Positions 1 through 5,194 of a stretch of 5,194 bases of DNA are shown here, one piece after another; positions within the stretch are counted from its first letter, which is position 1; the number at the start of each line of letters is the position of its first letter. Origin of the DNA: Chitinophaga pinensis (GTDB lineage Bacteria; Bacteroidota; Bacteroidia; Flavobacteriales_D; Crocinitomicaceae); the NCBI GenBank assembly GCA_945870115.1, contig CAMBRH010000250.1, positions 1 to 5,194 of the forward strand, written 5' to 3'. A model generated the notes under the pieces. That model worked only from the letters and a program-made list of their open reading frames with translations, ran no database searches and was not told where the DNA came from. Position numbers and translations under genes: made by a program.

Positions 1-531
1 ATCAATTTCAGCAAAAAAAGAAAGTATATTTCTACCTTTCATTTTTACTGGTAAAAGTAAAATTTCTGAAATTGCAGTTTTTTCAAGTGCAACAAAAAAA
101 TCCTTTTTTACTTTAATATCAGCATCCCAACATAAAATAAAGTCACCGCTAGAAAAGTTAATTCCTTTACGTAAGGCTTTTTTCTTTCCAAAATCAGTTT
201 CTTCCAAGTGTAAAATTGTTTTTGGAAATTCTAAATCAAAATTTTCAATCATACTTATTGAATTGTCATTAGAATGATCGTTCACAAAAATAATTTCTTT
301 CGGTTTAGGATTCAATTTTGAAATACTTTCCAGCAAAATTTGAAGATTTTTTTCTTCATTTCGAAAGGGAATTACAACTGAAATTGAAGAAGAATTATAA
401 AATTGTTTACTTGATTTTTTCACTTTAGATTTAGTCCAAATTTTCATCAAACTTAATTTCCAGCCAACAAAAAATAAAATTGTCAGAGCAAAAGAAAAAT
501 AAATAAAAGTATATAAATAAATATTAATCAT
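1..531 (-). CDS. Membrane-anchored family 2 glycosyltransferase, 3' end cut by the window
   Basis: The first 177 residues are present; the rest lies beyond the left edge. Residues 1-30 are a hydrophobic segment that should anchor the protein in the inner membrane. A GT-A nucleotide-sugar fold starts near residue 50 with SVVIPFRNEEKNL, the usual opening of family 2 enzymes. It continues with EIIFVNDHSND (D85), the lysine-rich GKKKALRKGI segment (115-123) and GDFILCWDADIKV, in which D136 and D138 form the DxD-like motif that binds the metal and the nucleotide sugar. The family moves a sugar from an activated donor to a lipid or glycan acceptor; neither substrate can be told here. Its ATG overlaps the last 8 bases of the upstream flippase-like gene (ATGATTAA arrangement), so the two are probably translated together from one message. 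The family call is firm and the exact role is unknown. Confidence 0.9.
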   Translation of the reverse strand, partial: MINIYLYTFIYFSFALTILFFVGWKLSLMKIWTKSKVKKSSKQFYNSSSISVVIPFRNEEKNLQILLESISKLNPKPKEIIFVNDHSNDNSISMIENFDLEFPKTILHLEETDFGKKKALRKGINFSSGDFILCWDADIKVKKDFFVALEKTAISEILLLPVKMKGRNILSFFAEID

Positions 532-1474
532 TTTTTTTTGTTGCTAATTTAAAAAATGGAAATGCAATTATTGCTGTAATTCCTTGATTTACGAACCATA
601 AAATGAGCGAAGAACACAAAACAATTTCCAATTGATTGGTATAAGTTCCTAAAATCCATAGCGCCATTGATTCTCTTATTCCTAATTTTCCAAGCCATAA
701 GGAAGGAATCAATGTTGACCAAAAAAACACTTGCCAAATTAATAAAATTAAAACAAAATCAGCCTTTATTCCAAAAGAAATTAAAATTAAAAAATATTGA
801 AAAGTAAATACTCCGTGTCTCAAAAAACTTAAAATCAATTGTTTTACTTTAAAATTTAGTTTAAAAAAATTACTTTCGTGATTAAATTTAATTCTAGAAA
901 ACCATTTTTTATTTTTGAAAAAAACAGAAAATAAACTATTCAATTTAAAATAAAAAATAAAACAAATCAAAATCAGTATTGAAATTAAAAAAATTATTAA
1001 ACCTGATAAATCGATTTCAAAATCTTTTGGAAAACCGATAATTAAAATAGAAATTAATCCAAAAATGATGCTTGCAAAAAATTGTGCTGCATTTGAAAAA
1101 AATGTCAAATAAACGAGTTCAATTCTCTCTCTTCGAGGAAAATAATAAATTCTACCAATGAAATTTCCGAGTAAATTTGGAGTCAAAAATCCAGTTAAAA
1201 TTCCAGCTAAAAATGACTTGACCTTTGTTTTTCGTTCAACTTTAATTTTGGTAATTTCAATTAATTCATTCCACTTTAAAAATTCAAAAAACCAATTTAA
1301 TAATAAAAGTAAAATTCCGAATAAAAAAAATGAGACATTTTCAATTTCAAGTGATTTAAACTTTTCTAAATCAATCTTTTGAACTTGAATATACAAAAAA
1401 TATACAACTAGAGTGAAAAGAAATATTTTCACTAAAAACTGAATTAAACGCTTATTTTTTATACTTTTAAACAA
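524..1474 (-). CDS. Flippase-like integral membrane protein (LPG synthase TM / UPF0104 family)
   Basis: With the start chosen here the protein has 316 residues and about eight hydrophobic segments (for example near 12-29, 47-64, 121-149, 158-176 and 283-308). Family signatures are the glycine-rich FLAGILTGFLTPNLLGNFIGR stretch (88-108), corresponding to the conserved PGRxGE region, and IPSLWLGKLGIRES (256-269), corresponding to the PGGLGxRE region. Related proteins include the membrane part of lysyl-phosphatidylglycerol synthase and AglD-like proteins. The C-terminal aminoacyl-transfer domain of MprF is absent, so lipid lysylation is unlikely and a role in moving or presenting a lipid-linked substrate is more plausible. 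An ATG at 1540 is in frame, but its first 22 codons are antisense to the conserved RuvC N-terminus. A TTG at 1474, preceded by AAGGGAG, is the better start. The stop overlaps the glycosyltransferase start. Confidence 0.83.
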   Translation of the reverse strand: MFKSIKNKRLIQFLVKIFLFTLVVYFLYIQVQKIDLEKFKSLEIENVSFFLFGILLLLLNWFFEFLKWNELIEITKIKVERKTKVKSFLAGILTGFLTPNLLGNFIGRIYYFPRRERIELVYLTFFSNAAQFFASIIFGLISILIIGFPKDFEIDLSGLIIFLISILILICFIFYFKLNSLFSVFFKNKKWFSRIKFNHESNFFKLNFKVKQLILSFLRHGVFTFQYFLILISFGIKADFVLILLIWQVFFWSTLIPSLWLGKLGIRESMALWILGTYTNQLEIVLCSSLILWFVNQGITAIIAFPFFKLATKKND

Positions 1475-1490
1475 AATTTCTCCCTTAAAA

Positions 1491-2045
1491 ATGCTTGAAG
1501 ATAAAATAATTCTTGGAATTGACCCTGGTACAACCGTCATGGGTTACGGATTAATTCATATAAAAGGCAAAAAAATAGAACTTATTAACTTCGGAATCAT
1601 ACAGTTATCTAAATTAGCAAGTCATCCAGATAAATTAAAAAGAATTTTTGATCGAGTTGATGGAATTATTGCAGAATTTAAACCAGACGAGATGGCAATT
1701 GAAGCGCCATTTTTCGGAAAAAACGTGCAATCAATGTTAAAACTTGGTCGAGCACAAGGTGTTGCAATTGCTACTGCATTGAAAAGTAACATTCCTTTTG
1801 AAGAATATACACCAAGAAGAATAAAACAAGCTGTTACAGGAAATGGAAATGCTTCAAAAGAACAAGTTGCTGCTATGCTTCAATCGATTTTAAATTTCGA
1901 AGAAATGCCCAAATATTTGGATGCAACAGATGCTTTAGGTGTTGCAGTTTGTCATCACTTCTCCAAAGGAATCGGTGAACACAACAAAGCTGGCGGAAAT
2001 ACTTGGTCAGCGTTTATTAAGAAAAATCCGGAGAGGAAGGTTTAA
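1491..2045 (+). CDS. ruvC: Crossover junction endodeoxyribonuclease RuvC (Holliday junction resolvase)
   Basis: The 184-residue protein has the usual length for RuvC. This dimeric, magnesium-dependent nuclease cuts Holliday junctions symmetrically during recombinational repair, working with the RuvAB branch-migration motor. All four expected acidic catalytic residues are visible: D11 in LGIDPGTTVMGYG, E71 in MAIEAPFFGKN, and D144 and D147 in KYLDATDALGVAVCHH. The basic segment TPRRIKQAVTGNGNASKEQV (107-126) matches the family's DNA-contacting region. The ATG at 1491 sits 8 residues before GIDPGT, normal for the family, and only 16 bp from the divergent flippase-like gene, so any ruvC promoter must lie inside the 5' part of that gene. 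No exact TAnnTTTG box was found there. ruvA and ruvB are not in the window, which is common in Bacteroidota. The short tail after residue 160 has no recognised motif. Confidence 0.97.
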   Translation: MLEDKIILGIDPGTTVMGYGLIHIKGKKIELINFGIIQLSKLASHPDKLKRIFDRVDGIIAEFKPDEMAIEAPFFGKNVQSMLKLGRAQGVAIATALKSNIPFEEYTPRRIKQAVTGNGNASKEQVAAMLQSILNFEEMPKYLDATDALGVAVCHHFSKGIGEHNKAGGNTWSAFIKKNPERKV

Positions 2046-2046
2046 A

Positions 2047-2101
2047 ATAGTTATGAATTATGAGTTATGCACTGCGACAGGCTCAGTGTAAAAGTTATGA
2101 A
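2047..2101 (+). repeat. TTATGA(A/G) heptad repeat block, interrupted by a palindrome
   Basis: Heptads TTATGAA (2051-2057) and TTATGAG (2058-2064) and a partial TTATG (2065-2069) begin five bases after the ruvC stop. A further TTATGAA lies at 2095-2101. The block is split by a 25-bp insert (2070-2094) containing a palindrome. Bases 2047-2069 match 4011-4033, just after the GH25 stop, with one difference in 23, so this is a dispersed repeat and not chance AT-rich sequence. Function is unknown. Confidence 0.75.
2070..2088. repeat. 19-bp palindrome CACTGCGACAGGCTCAGTG
   Basis: Five-base arms CACTG and CAGTG flank a nine-base loop (CGACAGGCT). The segment is much richer in G+C than its surroundings. 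It resembles the CTTCGACAGGCTCAG type of dispersed palindrome that I recall from many bacterial genomes, including flavobacteria; that likeness is from memory, not a search. It splits the heptad block. No T-run follows, so it is a poor terminator. Confidence 0.5.
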
Positions 2102-2183
2102 TAAAATAGTATATTTTTCAATTTTATTTTTTCTCACATTTATACTTTTGTTTTTTAAGTCAAAAATTGTCTCAAAAAAATAA
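2097..2183 (+). CDS. Possible 28-residue hydrophobic peptide
   Basis: An ATG that is itself part of a TTATGAA heptad opens a short frame beginning MNKIVYFSILFF, with a continuous hydrophobic core at about residues 4-20 and a lysine-rich tail (FKSKIVSKK), followed by TAA. This has the form of a single-span small membrane protein with its basic end inside. A longer version from an ATG at 2067 would add ten residues encoded by the palindrome. Against a real gene: T-rich DNA readily gives runs of F, I and L, no ribosome-binding site or promoter is evident, and an AT-only hairpin overlaps the frame. I do not recognise a family. Treat it as a candidate only. Confidence 0.25.
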   Translation: MNKIVYFSILFFLTFILLFFKSKIVSKK

Positions 2184-2185
2184 TT

Positions 2186-2223
2186 AAAAGTCTTTTGTCT
2201 TTCGTCCAAAAGTCTTTTGTCTT
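2186..2223 (+). repeat. Direct repeat of AAAAGTCTTTTGTCTT, 22-bp spacing
   Basis: Two exact 16-base copies (2186-2201 and 2208-2223) start 22 bp apart, close to two helical turns. Each contains the 11-base palindrome AAAAGTCTTTT. The sequence between also has a seven-base rhythm (GTCTTTT, GTCTTTC). The second copy overlaps the -33 box of the promoter before the dehydrogenase gene. It could be a pair of operator sites, or simply another dispersed heptad-type repeat. Confidence 0.6.
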
Positions 2224-2244
2224 CAAAAATAATACGTACATTTG
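2217..2244 (+). promoter_or_regulatory. Bacteroidota-type promoter for the 3-hydroxyacyl-CoA dehydrogenase gene
   Basis: TTG at 2217-2219 (TTTG if 2216 is counted) and TACATTTG at 2237-2244 match the Bacteroidota housekeeping consensus TTG - TAnnTTTG. They are separated by 17 nt, within the 17-23 nt range known for Flavobacterium. Transcription would start around 2250, leaving a leader of about 20 nt before the ATG at 2269. Confidence 0.7.
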
Positions 2245-2268
2245 CTCAGCAAAAAAACAGATAAAAAC

Positions 2269-3159
2269 ATGAAAAAAGTAGCAGTAATCGGAGCTGGAAC
2301 CATGGGAAATGGTATCGCACATACTTTCGCGCAATTTGGATACAGCGTTTCTTTAATAGACGTTGCTCAAAGTTCTTTAGATAAAGGAATGGCGACAATT
2401 GCCAAAAACTTAGATCGTCAAGTTAGCAAGGAAGCAATAACTGAAGCTCAAAAAAATGAAACTTTAGCAAACATTACAACTTTCACTTCAGTTGCTGAAG
2501 GCGTTAAAAATGTTGAATTAGTGGTTGAAGCTGCGACAGAAAATGTTGATTTAAAATTAAAAATATTCAAAGAATTAAGTGATTTGACAGATGAAAATGT
2601 TATTTTGGCTTCAAACACTTCTTCTATTTCGATTACAAAAATTGCTTCGGTAACAAATCGTCCTGATAAAGTGATAGGAATGCACTTCATGAATCCAGTT
2701 CCAGTGATGAAATTGGTTGAGATTATTCGTGGTTATTCAACTTCTGATGAAGTAACAAATATCATCATGGAAACTTCCAAAAAATTGAACAAAGTTCCTG
2801 TAGAAGTAAATGACTATCCTGGATTTGTTGCAAATAGAATTTTAATGCCGATGATAAATGAGGCAATTTACACTTTGTATGAAGGTGTTGCGGGAGTTTA
2901 TGAAATTGATACAGTGATGAAATTAGGAATGGCTCATCCAATGGGACCTTTGCAATTAGCTGATTTCATTGGACTAGACGTTTGTTTAGCAATTCTTGAA
3001 GTATTGCATGCTGGTTTCGGTAATCCTAAATATGCTCCGTGTCCATTGCTAGTAAACATGGTTACAGCAGGAAAAAAAGGAATTAAATCAGGCGAAGGTT
3101 TTTACCATTGGGGTCAAGGGACAAAAGAATTGATTGTTGCTCCAGCTTTGTTGAAGTAA
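2269..3159 (+). CDS. hbd: 3-hydroxybutyryl-CoA dehydrogenase (3-hydroxyacyl-CoA dehydrogenase family)
   Basis: The 296-residue protein is a full-length, single-function member of the family. It interconverts (S)-3-hydroxyacyl-CoA and 3-oxoacyl-CoA with NAD(P), as in acetoacetyl-CoA/3-hydroxybutyryl-CoA metabolism or beta-oxidation, in the cytoplasm. The N-terminal Rossmann domain opens with VAVIGAGTMGNGIA (G8, G10, G13), and D31 at the end of the second strand suggests NAD preference. The active-site set is complete: S118 in ASNTSS, H139 and N142 in GMHFMNPVPVMKLVE, E151, and N189 in PGFVANRIL; the H-E and S-H spacings equal those of the human enzyme. The C-terminal dimerisation domain (about 186-282) ends in the usual GEGFYHW. 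ATG 2269 is preferred over an in-frame TTG at 2242, which lies inside the promoter's TAnnTTTG box. A strong terminator follows, so the gene appears monocistronic. Substrate chain length is not decided by sequence. Confidence 0.94.
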   Translation: MKKVAVIGAGTMGNGIAHTFAQFGYSVSLIDVAQSSLDKGMATIAKNLDRQVSKEAITEAQKNETLANITTFTSVAEGVKNVELVVEAATENVDLKLKIFKELSDLTDENVILASNTSSISITKIASVTNRPDKVIGMHFMNPVPVMKLVEIIRGYSTSDEVTNIIMETSKKLNKVPVEVNDYPGFVANRILMPMINEAIYTLYEGVAGVYEIDTVMKLGMAHPMGPLQLADFIGLDVCLAILEVLHAGFGNPKYAPCPLLVNMVTAGKKGIKSGEGFYHWGQGTKELIVAPALLK

Positions 3160-3192
3160 TTGAATTCAAAAAATAATTAAAACATAAATTTT

Positions 3193-3224
3193 AAAATCAT
3201 CAGTTTCGGCTGGTGATTTTTTTT
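3193..3224 (+). terminator. Rho-independent terminator after the dehydrogenase gene
   Basis: AAAATCATCAG (3193-3203) pairs with CTGGTGATTTT (3210-3220) over 11 positions with one U-G wobble, around the loop TTTCGG, and continues into an unbroken T-run to 3224. It lies 33 bp after the stop and ends 6 bp before the GH25 start, so it should separate the two genes. Confidence 0.85.
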
Positions 3225-3230
3225 GAAAAT

Positions 3231-4010
3231 ATGGCAAAAAAACGTAGTCCAATAAGAGTTGTAAATACGAAAAGTCGAACAAAAAAGACAAGTTCTAAAA
3301 AGAAAAAATCTTATGTTTGGATTATTATTTCGTCAGCTGTAATAATTGCTATTGCAACTTTTTTTATTGTAACTCAAAAAAATAAACCAATTCCATCGGC
3401 ATCTTTTAGGAAATTTATTCCAAAAGGGTTTCCAACGATTGGAATTGATGTTTCTCATCACCAAGGTGAAATGGACTGGGACAAATTATTCAATAAAACT
3501 GGTTATGATTCGCTGATTCATTTTGTTTATTGCAAAGCGACTGAAGGAAATACACATGCAGACACCCAATGGAAACGAAATCGTAGAATTTTGAATAATC
3601 TTGGGATTCCAAATGGAGCTTATCACTTTTTCATCACAAAAGACGAACCAAAACCACAAGCTGAACATTTTTTAAAATATTGGAAAAAAAGAGACATTGA
3701 TTTACCTCCAGTATTAGATGTGGAAACAGAAGGATTTTCGGACAAAGATTTGATTGCTAAAATGAAAATTTGGCTCGAGATAATAGAGAAGAAAACTGGT
3801 ATGCGACCAATAATTTATACTTCTTTGAATTTTTATGAAACGAAATTCCAAAATGATTTCAAAAATTATAAATTTTGGATTGCGGCATATTCAAGAAAAC
3901 CGGGTTGCATTAAAGACGAAAGAATCATTCATTGGCAATTTTCTGAAACAGGAAAAATTCCTGGAACAAAAGAAAAAGTTGATTTGAATGTGAGTAAGTT
4001 AACGTTTTAA
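3231..4010 (+). CDS. Membrane-anchored GH25 muramidase (lysozyme-like)
   Basis: The protein has 259 residues: a very basic N-terminus (1-27, rich in K and R), one membrane span (about 28-48), a short linker, and a glycoside hydrolase 25 domain from about 68 to the end. The topology suggests an inner-membrane anchor with the enzyme in the periplasm, where the family cleaves the MurNAc-GlcNAc bond of peptidoglycan. Visible motifs are GIDVSHHQGEMDW (D73), VYCKATEG (E105), GAYHFF, LPPVLDVET (D163 and E165, the expected catalytic pair), IIYTS, FWIAAYS, WQFSETG and VDLNV (D251). All conserved acidic positions are present, so it is probably active. ATG 3231 is preferred to an in-frame GTG at 3213, which sits in the 3' arm of the preceding terminator. 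I see no convincing promoter; only a partial match (TTG 3160, TAAATTTT 3185) lies upstream, so it may depend on read-through. Confidence 0.92.
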   Translation: MAKKRSPIRVVNTKSRTKKTSSKKKKSYVWIIISSAVIIAIATFFIVTQKNKPIPSASFRKFIPKGFPTIGIDVSHHQGEMDWDKLFNKTGYDSLIHFVYCKATEGNTHADTQWKRNRRILNNLGIPNGAYHFFITKDEPKPQAEHFLKYWKKRDIDLPPVLDVETEGFSDKDLIAKMKIWLEIIEKKTGMRPIIYTSLNFYETKFQNDFKNYKFWIAAYSRKPGCIKDERIIHWQFSETGKIPGTKEKVDLNVSKLTF

Positions 4011-4042
4011 ATAGTGATGAATTATGAGTTATGAATTATGAA
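4011..4042 (+). repeat. Heptad repeat array, left arm of an inverted pair
   Basis: Four seven-base units, TGATGAA, TTATGAG, TTATGAA and TTATGAA (4015-4042), begin four bases after the GH25 stop. Bases 4011-4033 equal 2047-2069 after ruvC with one difference. The array is inverted relative to the one at 4177-4204. Confidence 0.75.
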
Positions 4043-4083
4043 TAGAATTATCGTGGCTCTCTATTTTTTCATAATCTTACTTT

Positions 4084-4115
4084 AATAAAAAATTTTATGT
4101 TCAATATTTTTTATT
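4084..4115. repeat. Perfect 10-bp A/T inverted repeat
   Basis: AATAAAAAAT (4084-4093) and ATTTTTTATT (4106-4115) are exact reverse complements around a 12-base loop. This is the only strong hairpin between the two heptad arms. It might act as a weak terminator for the GH25 gene, but the stem has no G-C pair. Confidence 0.4.
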
Positions 4116-4149
4116 TAAATTTTAACAAATCTAATAGACAATTTTAAAC

Positions 4150-4157
4150 TAAATTTG
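4150..4157 (+). promoter_or_regulatory. Possible -7 box for the CoA-transferase gene
   Basis: TAAATTTG is an exact TAnnTTTG match 55 bp before the ATG. No TTG lies at the proper distance upstream, so only half of the promoter is supported. If real, the leader RNA would contain the whole right heptad array. Confidence 0.3.
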
Positions 4158-4175
4158 TTTTTAAGTTATTTAAAA

Positions 4176-4206
4176 ATTCATAACTCAACATTCATAACTC
4201 ATAACT
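4176..4206 (-). repeat. Heptad repeat array, right arm of an inverted pair
   Basis: Read on the minus strand this is TTATGAG, TTATGAA, TGTTGAG, TTATGAA, again four seven-base units (4177-4204). It is the inverted counterpart of 4015-4042, and ends about six bases before the CoA-transferase ATG. The two arms enclose about 134 bp of non-coding AT-rich DNA. Confidence 0.75.
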
Positions 4207-4212
4207 AAAAAA

Positions 4213-5194
4213 ATGTTTTCAAAATTAAAAATCATAGATGCCTCAACAGTTTTAGCTGGACCATCAACTGCGACTTTTTTCGCTGAATTAGGTGCAAAAG
4301 TTATCAAAATTGAAAATCCAAATTTTCCTGATGTTACTCGTTCTTGGAAATTGAGCTCAGAAGATGAAAATTCTGATATTTCAGCCTATTTTTCTAGCGT
4401 AAATTATAAGAAAGAATACTTAAAATTAGATTTGAAAAATGCTGAAAATAGAATTTCATTTTTAGATTTAATAAAAGATGCTGACATTTTAATTACCAAT
4501 TTCAAAAAAGGTGATGTGGAAAAATTTTCTTTGACTGACGAAGTTTTATTTGAACTAAACCCTAAATTAATTCACGGAAAGATTAGTGGTTTTGGAATTA
4601 ATTCTGATCGTGTAGCTTACGATTTAATTCTTCAAGCTGAAAGTGGTTTCATGTCGATGAATGGAACAAAAGATAGTGGTCCTGTAAAAATGCCTGTTGC
4701 CTTGATTGATGTTTTGGCAGCTCATCATTTGAAAGAAGGAATTTTGTTAGCCTTATTGGAAAGAACGCAAACTAATAAAGGTAAATCAGTTCATGTTTCA
4801 CTTTATGACGCGGCGATTTGCAGTTTGGTTAATCAAGCTTCAAATTATTTAATGGCTGGAAAAATTCCTCAAAGAATTGGAAGTTTACATCCAAATATTG
4901 CTCCTTATGGTGAGATTTTCGAAACTTTGGACAAAAAGCAAGTAACTTTTGCAATTGGAAGCGACAAACATTTTGTTAAGTTGTGTCATTTTTTAGGCGT
5001 TGAATATTTACCTGATAATCCAAAATTTGAGACAAATCAAAAAAGAGTTGAAAACAGAAAAGAATTGTTTCATATTTTACAAAATGAAATTGAAAAAATG
5101 GATGCTGATGATATTTTAGAATGGACACAAGAATATTTTGTTCCTTGTGGAAAAATTAGAGATTTAAAAGAAGTTTTTGAGGATTCTGAAGCTA
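4213..5194 (+). CDS. Class III CoA-transferase (CaiB/BaiF family), C-terminus cut by the window
   Basis: The first 327 residues are present with no stop before the right edge; the family usually has roughly 360-400, so only the last few dozen residues should be missing. The N-terminal CoA-binding region is typical: KIIDASTVLAGPSTATFFAELGAKVIKIENP, then DVTRSWK, a YFSSVNYKKEYLKLDLK segment, and LITNFKKGDVEKF. PVALIDVLAAHHLKEGILLALLE carries D166, the expected aspartate that forms the acyl-anhydride intermediate. HVSLYDAAI and SLHPNIAPYGEIF follow as in the family. These interlocked dimers move CoA from a thioester to a free carboxylic acid; the acids involved cannot be read from sequence. The 3-hydroxyacyl-CoA dehydrogenase 1 kb upstream makes acyl-CoA metabolism a reasonable setting, but a terminator and the GH25 gene lie between. 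The ATG follows an A-rich stretch and no upstream in-frame start fits better. Confidence 0.9.
   Translation, partial: MFSKLKIIDASTVLAGPSTATFFAELGAKVIKIENPNFPDVTRSWKLSSEDENSDISAYFSSVNYKKEYLKLDLKNAENRISFLDLIKDADILITNFKKGDVEKFSLTDEVLFELNPKLIHGKISGFGINSDRVAYDLILQAESGFMSMNGTKDSGPVKMPVALIDVLAAHHLKEGILLALLERTQTNKGKSVHVSLYDAAICSLVNQASNYLMAGKIPQRIGSLHPNIAPYGEIFETLDKKQVTFAIGSDKHFVKLCHFLGVEYLPDNPKFETNQKRVENRKELFHILQNEIEKMDADDILEWTQEYFVPCGKIRDLKEVFEDSEA

Noticed and set aside
549..737. Minus-strand open frame of 62 codons
   Set aside because: It is an alternate-frame shadow of the flippase-like gene, whose own frame holds the conserved motifs.
1158..1382. Plus-strand open frame of 74 codons
   Set aside because: It is antisense to the flippase-like gene, with low-complexity K/N/F/S content and no family likeness.
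2100..2128. AT-only hairpin (AATAAAAT/ATTTTATT) as a ruvC terminator
   Set aside because: It is an eight-pair stem with no G-C pairs and a 13-base loop, which is expected by chance in DNA this AT-rich; it is too weak to list as a terminator.
2242..2268. In-frame TTG start nine codons before the dehydrogenase ATG
   Set aside because: It lies within the TAnnTTTG promoter box and so upstream of the likely transcription start; the family's N-terminus begins at KKVAVIGAG, directly after the ATG at 2269.
2448..2690. Minus-strand open frame of 80 codons
   Set aside because: It is antisense to the dehydrogenase core, including its active-site region, with no independent coding sign.
3213..3230. GTG start for the GH25 protein
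   Set aside because: It is inside the 3' arm of the terminator hairpin, and the six extra residues add nothing recognisable before the basic N-terminus.
3486..3668. Minus-strand open frame of 60 codons
   Set aside because: It is antisense to the GH25 catalytic domain and has no recognisable product.
4011..4206. CRISPR array
   Set aside because: Repeats are seven bases, directly abutting and without spacers of regular size; no cas genes are present.

Overview
The window looks like ordinary chromosome from a Flavobacteriaceae-type member of the Bacteroidota. The grounds are: very AT-rich DNA in both genes and gaps; A-rich stretches instead of clear Shine-Dalgarno sites before most starts; a promoter matching the Bacteroidota form (TTG, about 17-23 nt, TAnnTTTG) before the 3-hydroxyacyl-CoA dehydrogenase gene; and protein sequences that read like flavobacterial family members. 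This assignment is made by eye, without a database search.

Layout. Left (1-1474, minus strand): two overlapping genes, a multi-pass membrane protein of the LPG-synthase-TM/UPF0104 flippase-like family followed by a membrane-anchored family 2 glycosyltransferase that runs off the left edge. They look like one unit for handling a lipid-linked or envelope sugar. Only 16 bp separate them from ruvC (1491-2045, plus), the Holliday-junction resolvase. A 223-bp gap follows. It holds TTATGA(A/G) heptad repeats, a 19-bp palindrome, a possible 28-residue hydrophobic peptide, a second (GTCTTTT-type) repeat and a good promoter. That promoter drives a 3-hydroxybutyryl-CoA dehydrogenase (2269-3159), which ends in a clear intrinsic terminator. 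Next come a membrane-anchored GH25 muramidase-like protein (3231-4010) and a 202-bp gap framed by inverted arrays of the same heptad. Last is a class III (CaiB/BaiF) CoA-transferase (4213 to the right edge, C-terminus missing).

The genes do not form one pathway. The dehydrogenase and the CoA-transferase both act on acyl-CoA thioesters and share a strand, but the terminator, the GH25 gene and a repeat gap lie between them, so co-transcription is doubtful. The glycosyltransferase pair and the GH25 protein are both envelope-related. RuvC is a housekeeping repair enzyme.

I see no mobile-element genes, CRISPR array, RNA gene or defence system. The most unusual content is in the gaps: two intergenic regions carry the same heptad repeat starting 1-5 bases after a stop codon, with four units facing four units in inverted orientation in one of them and a nested palindrome in the other.
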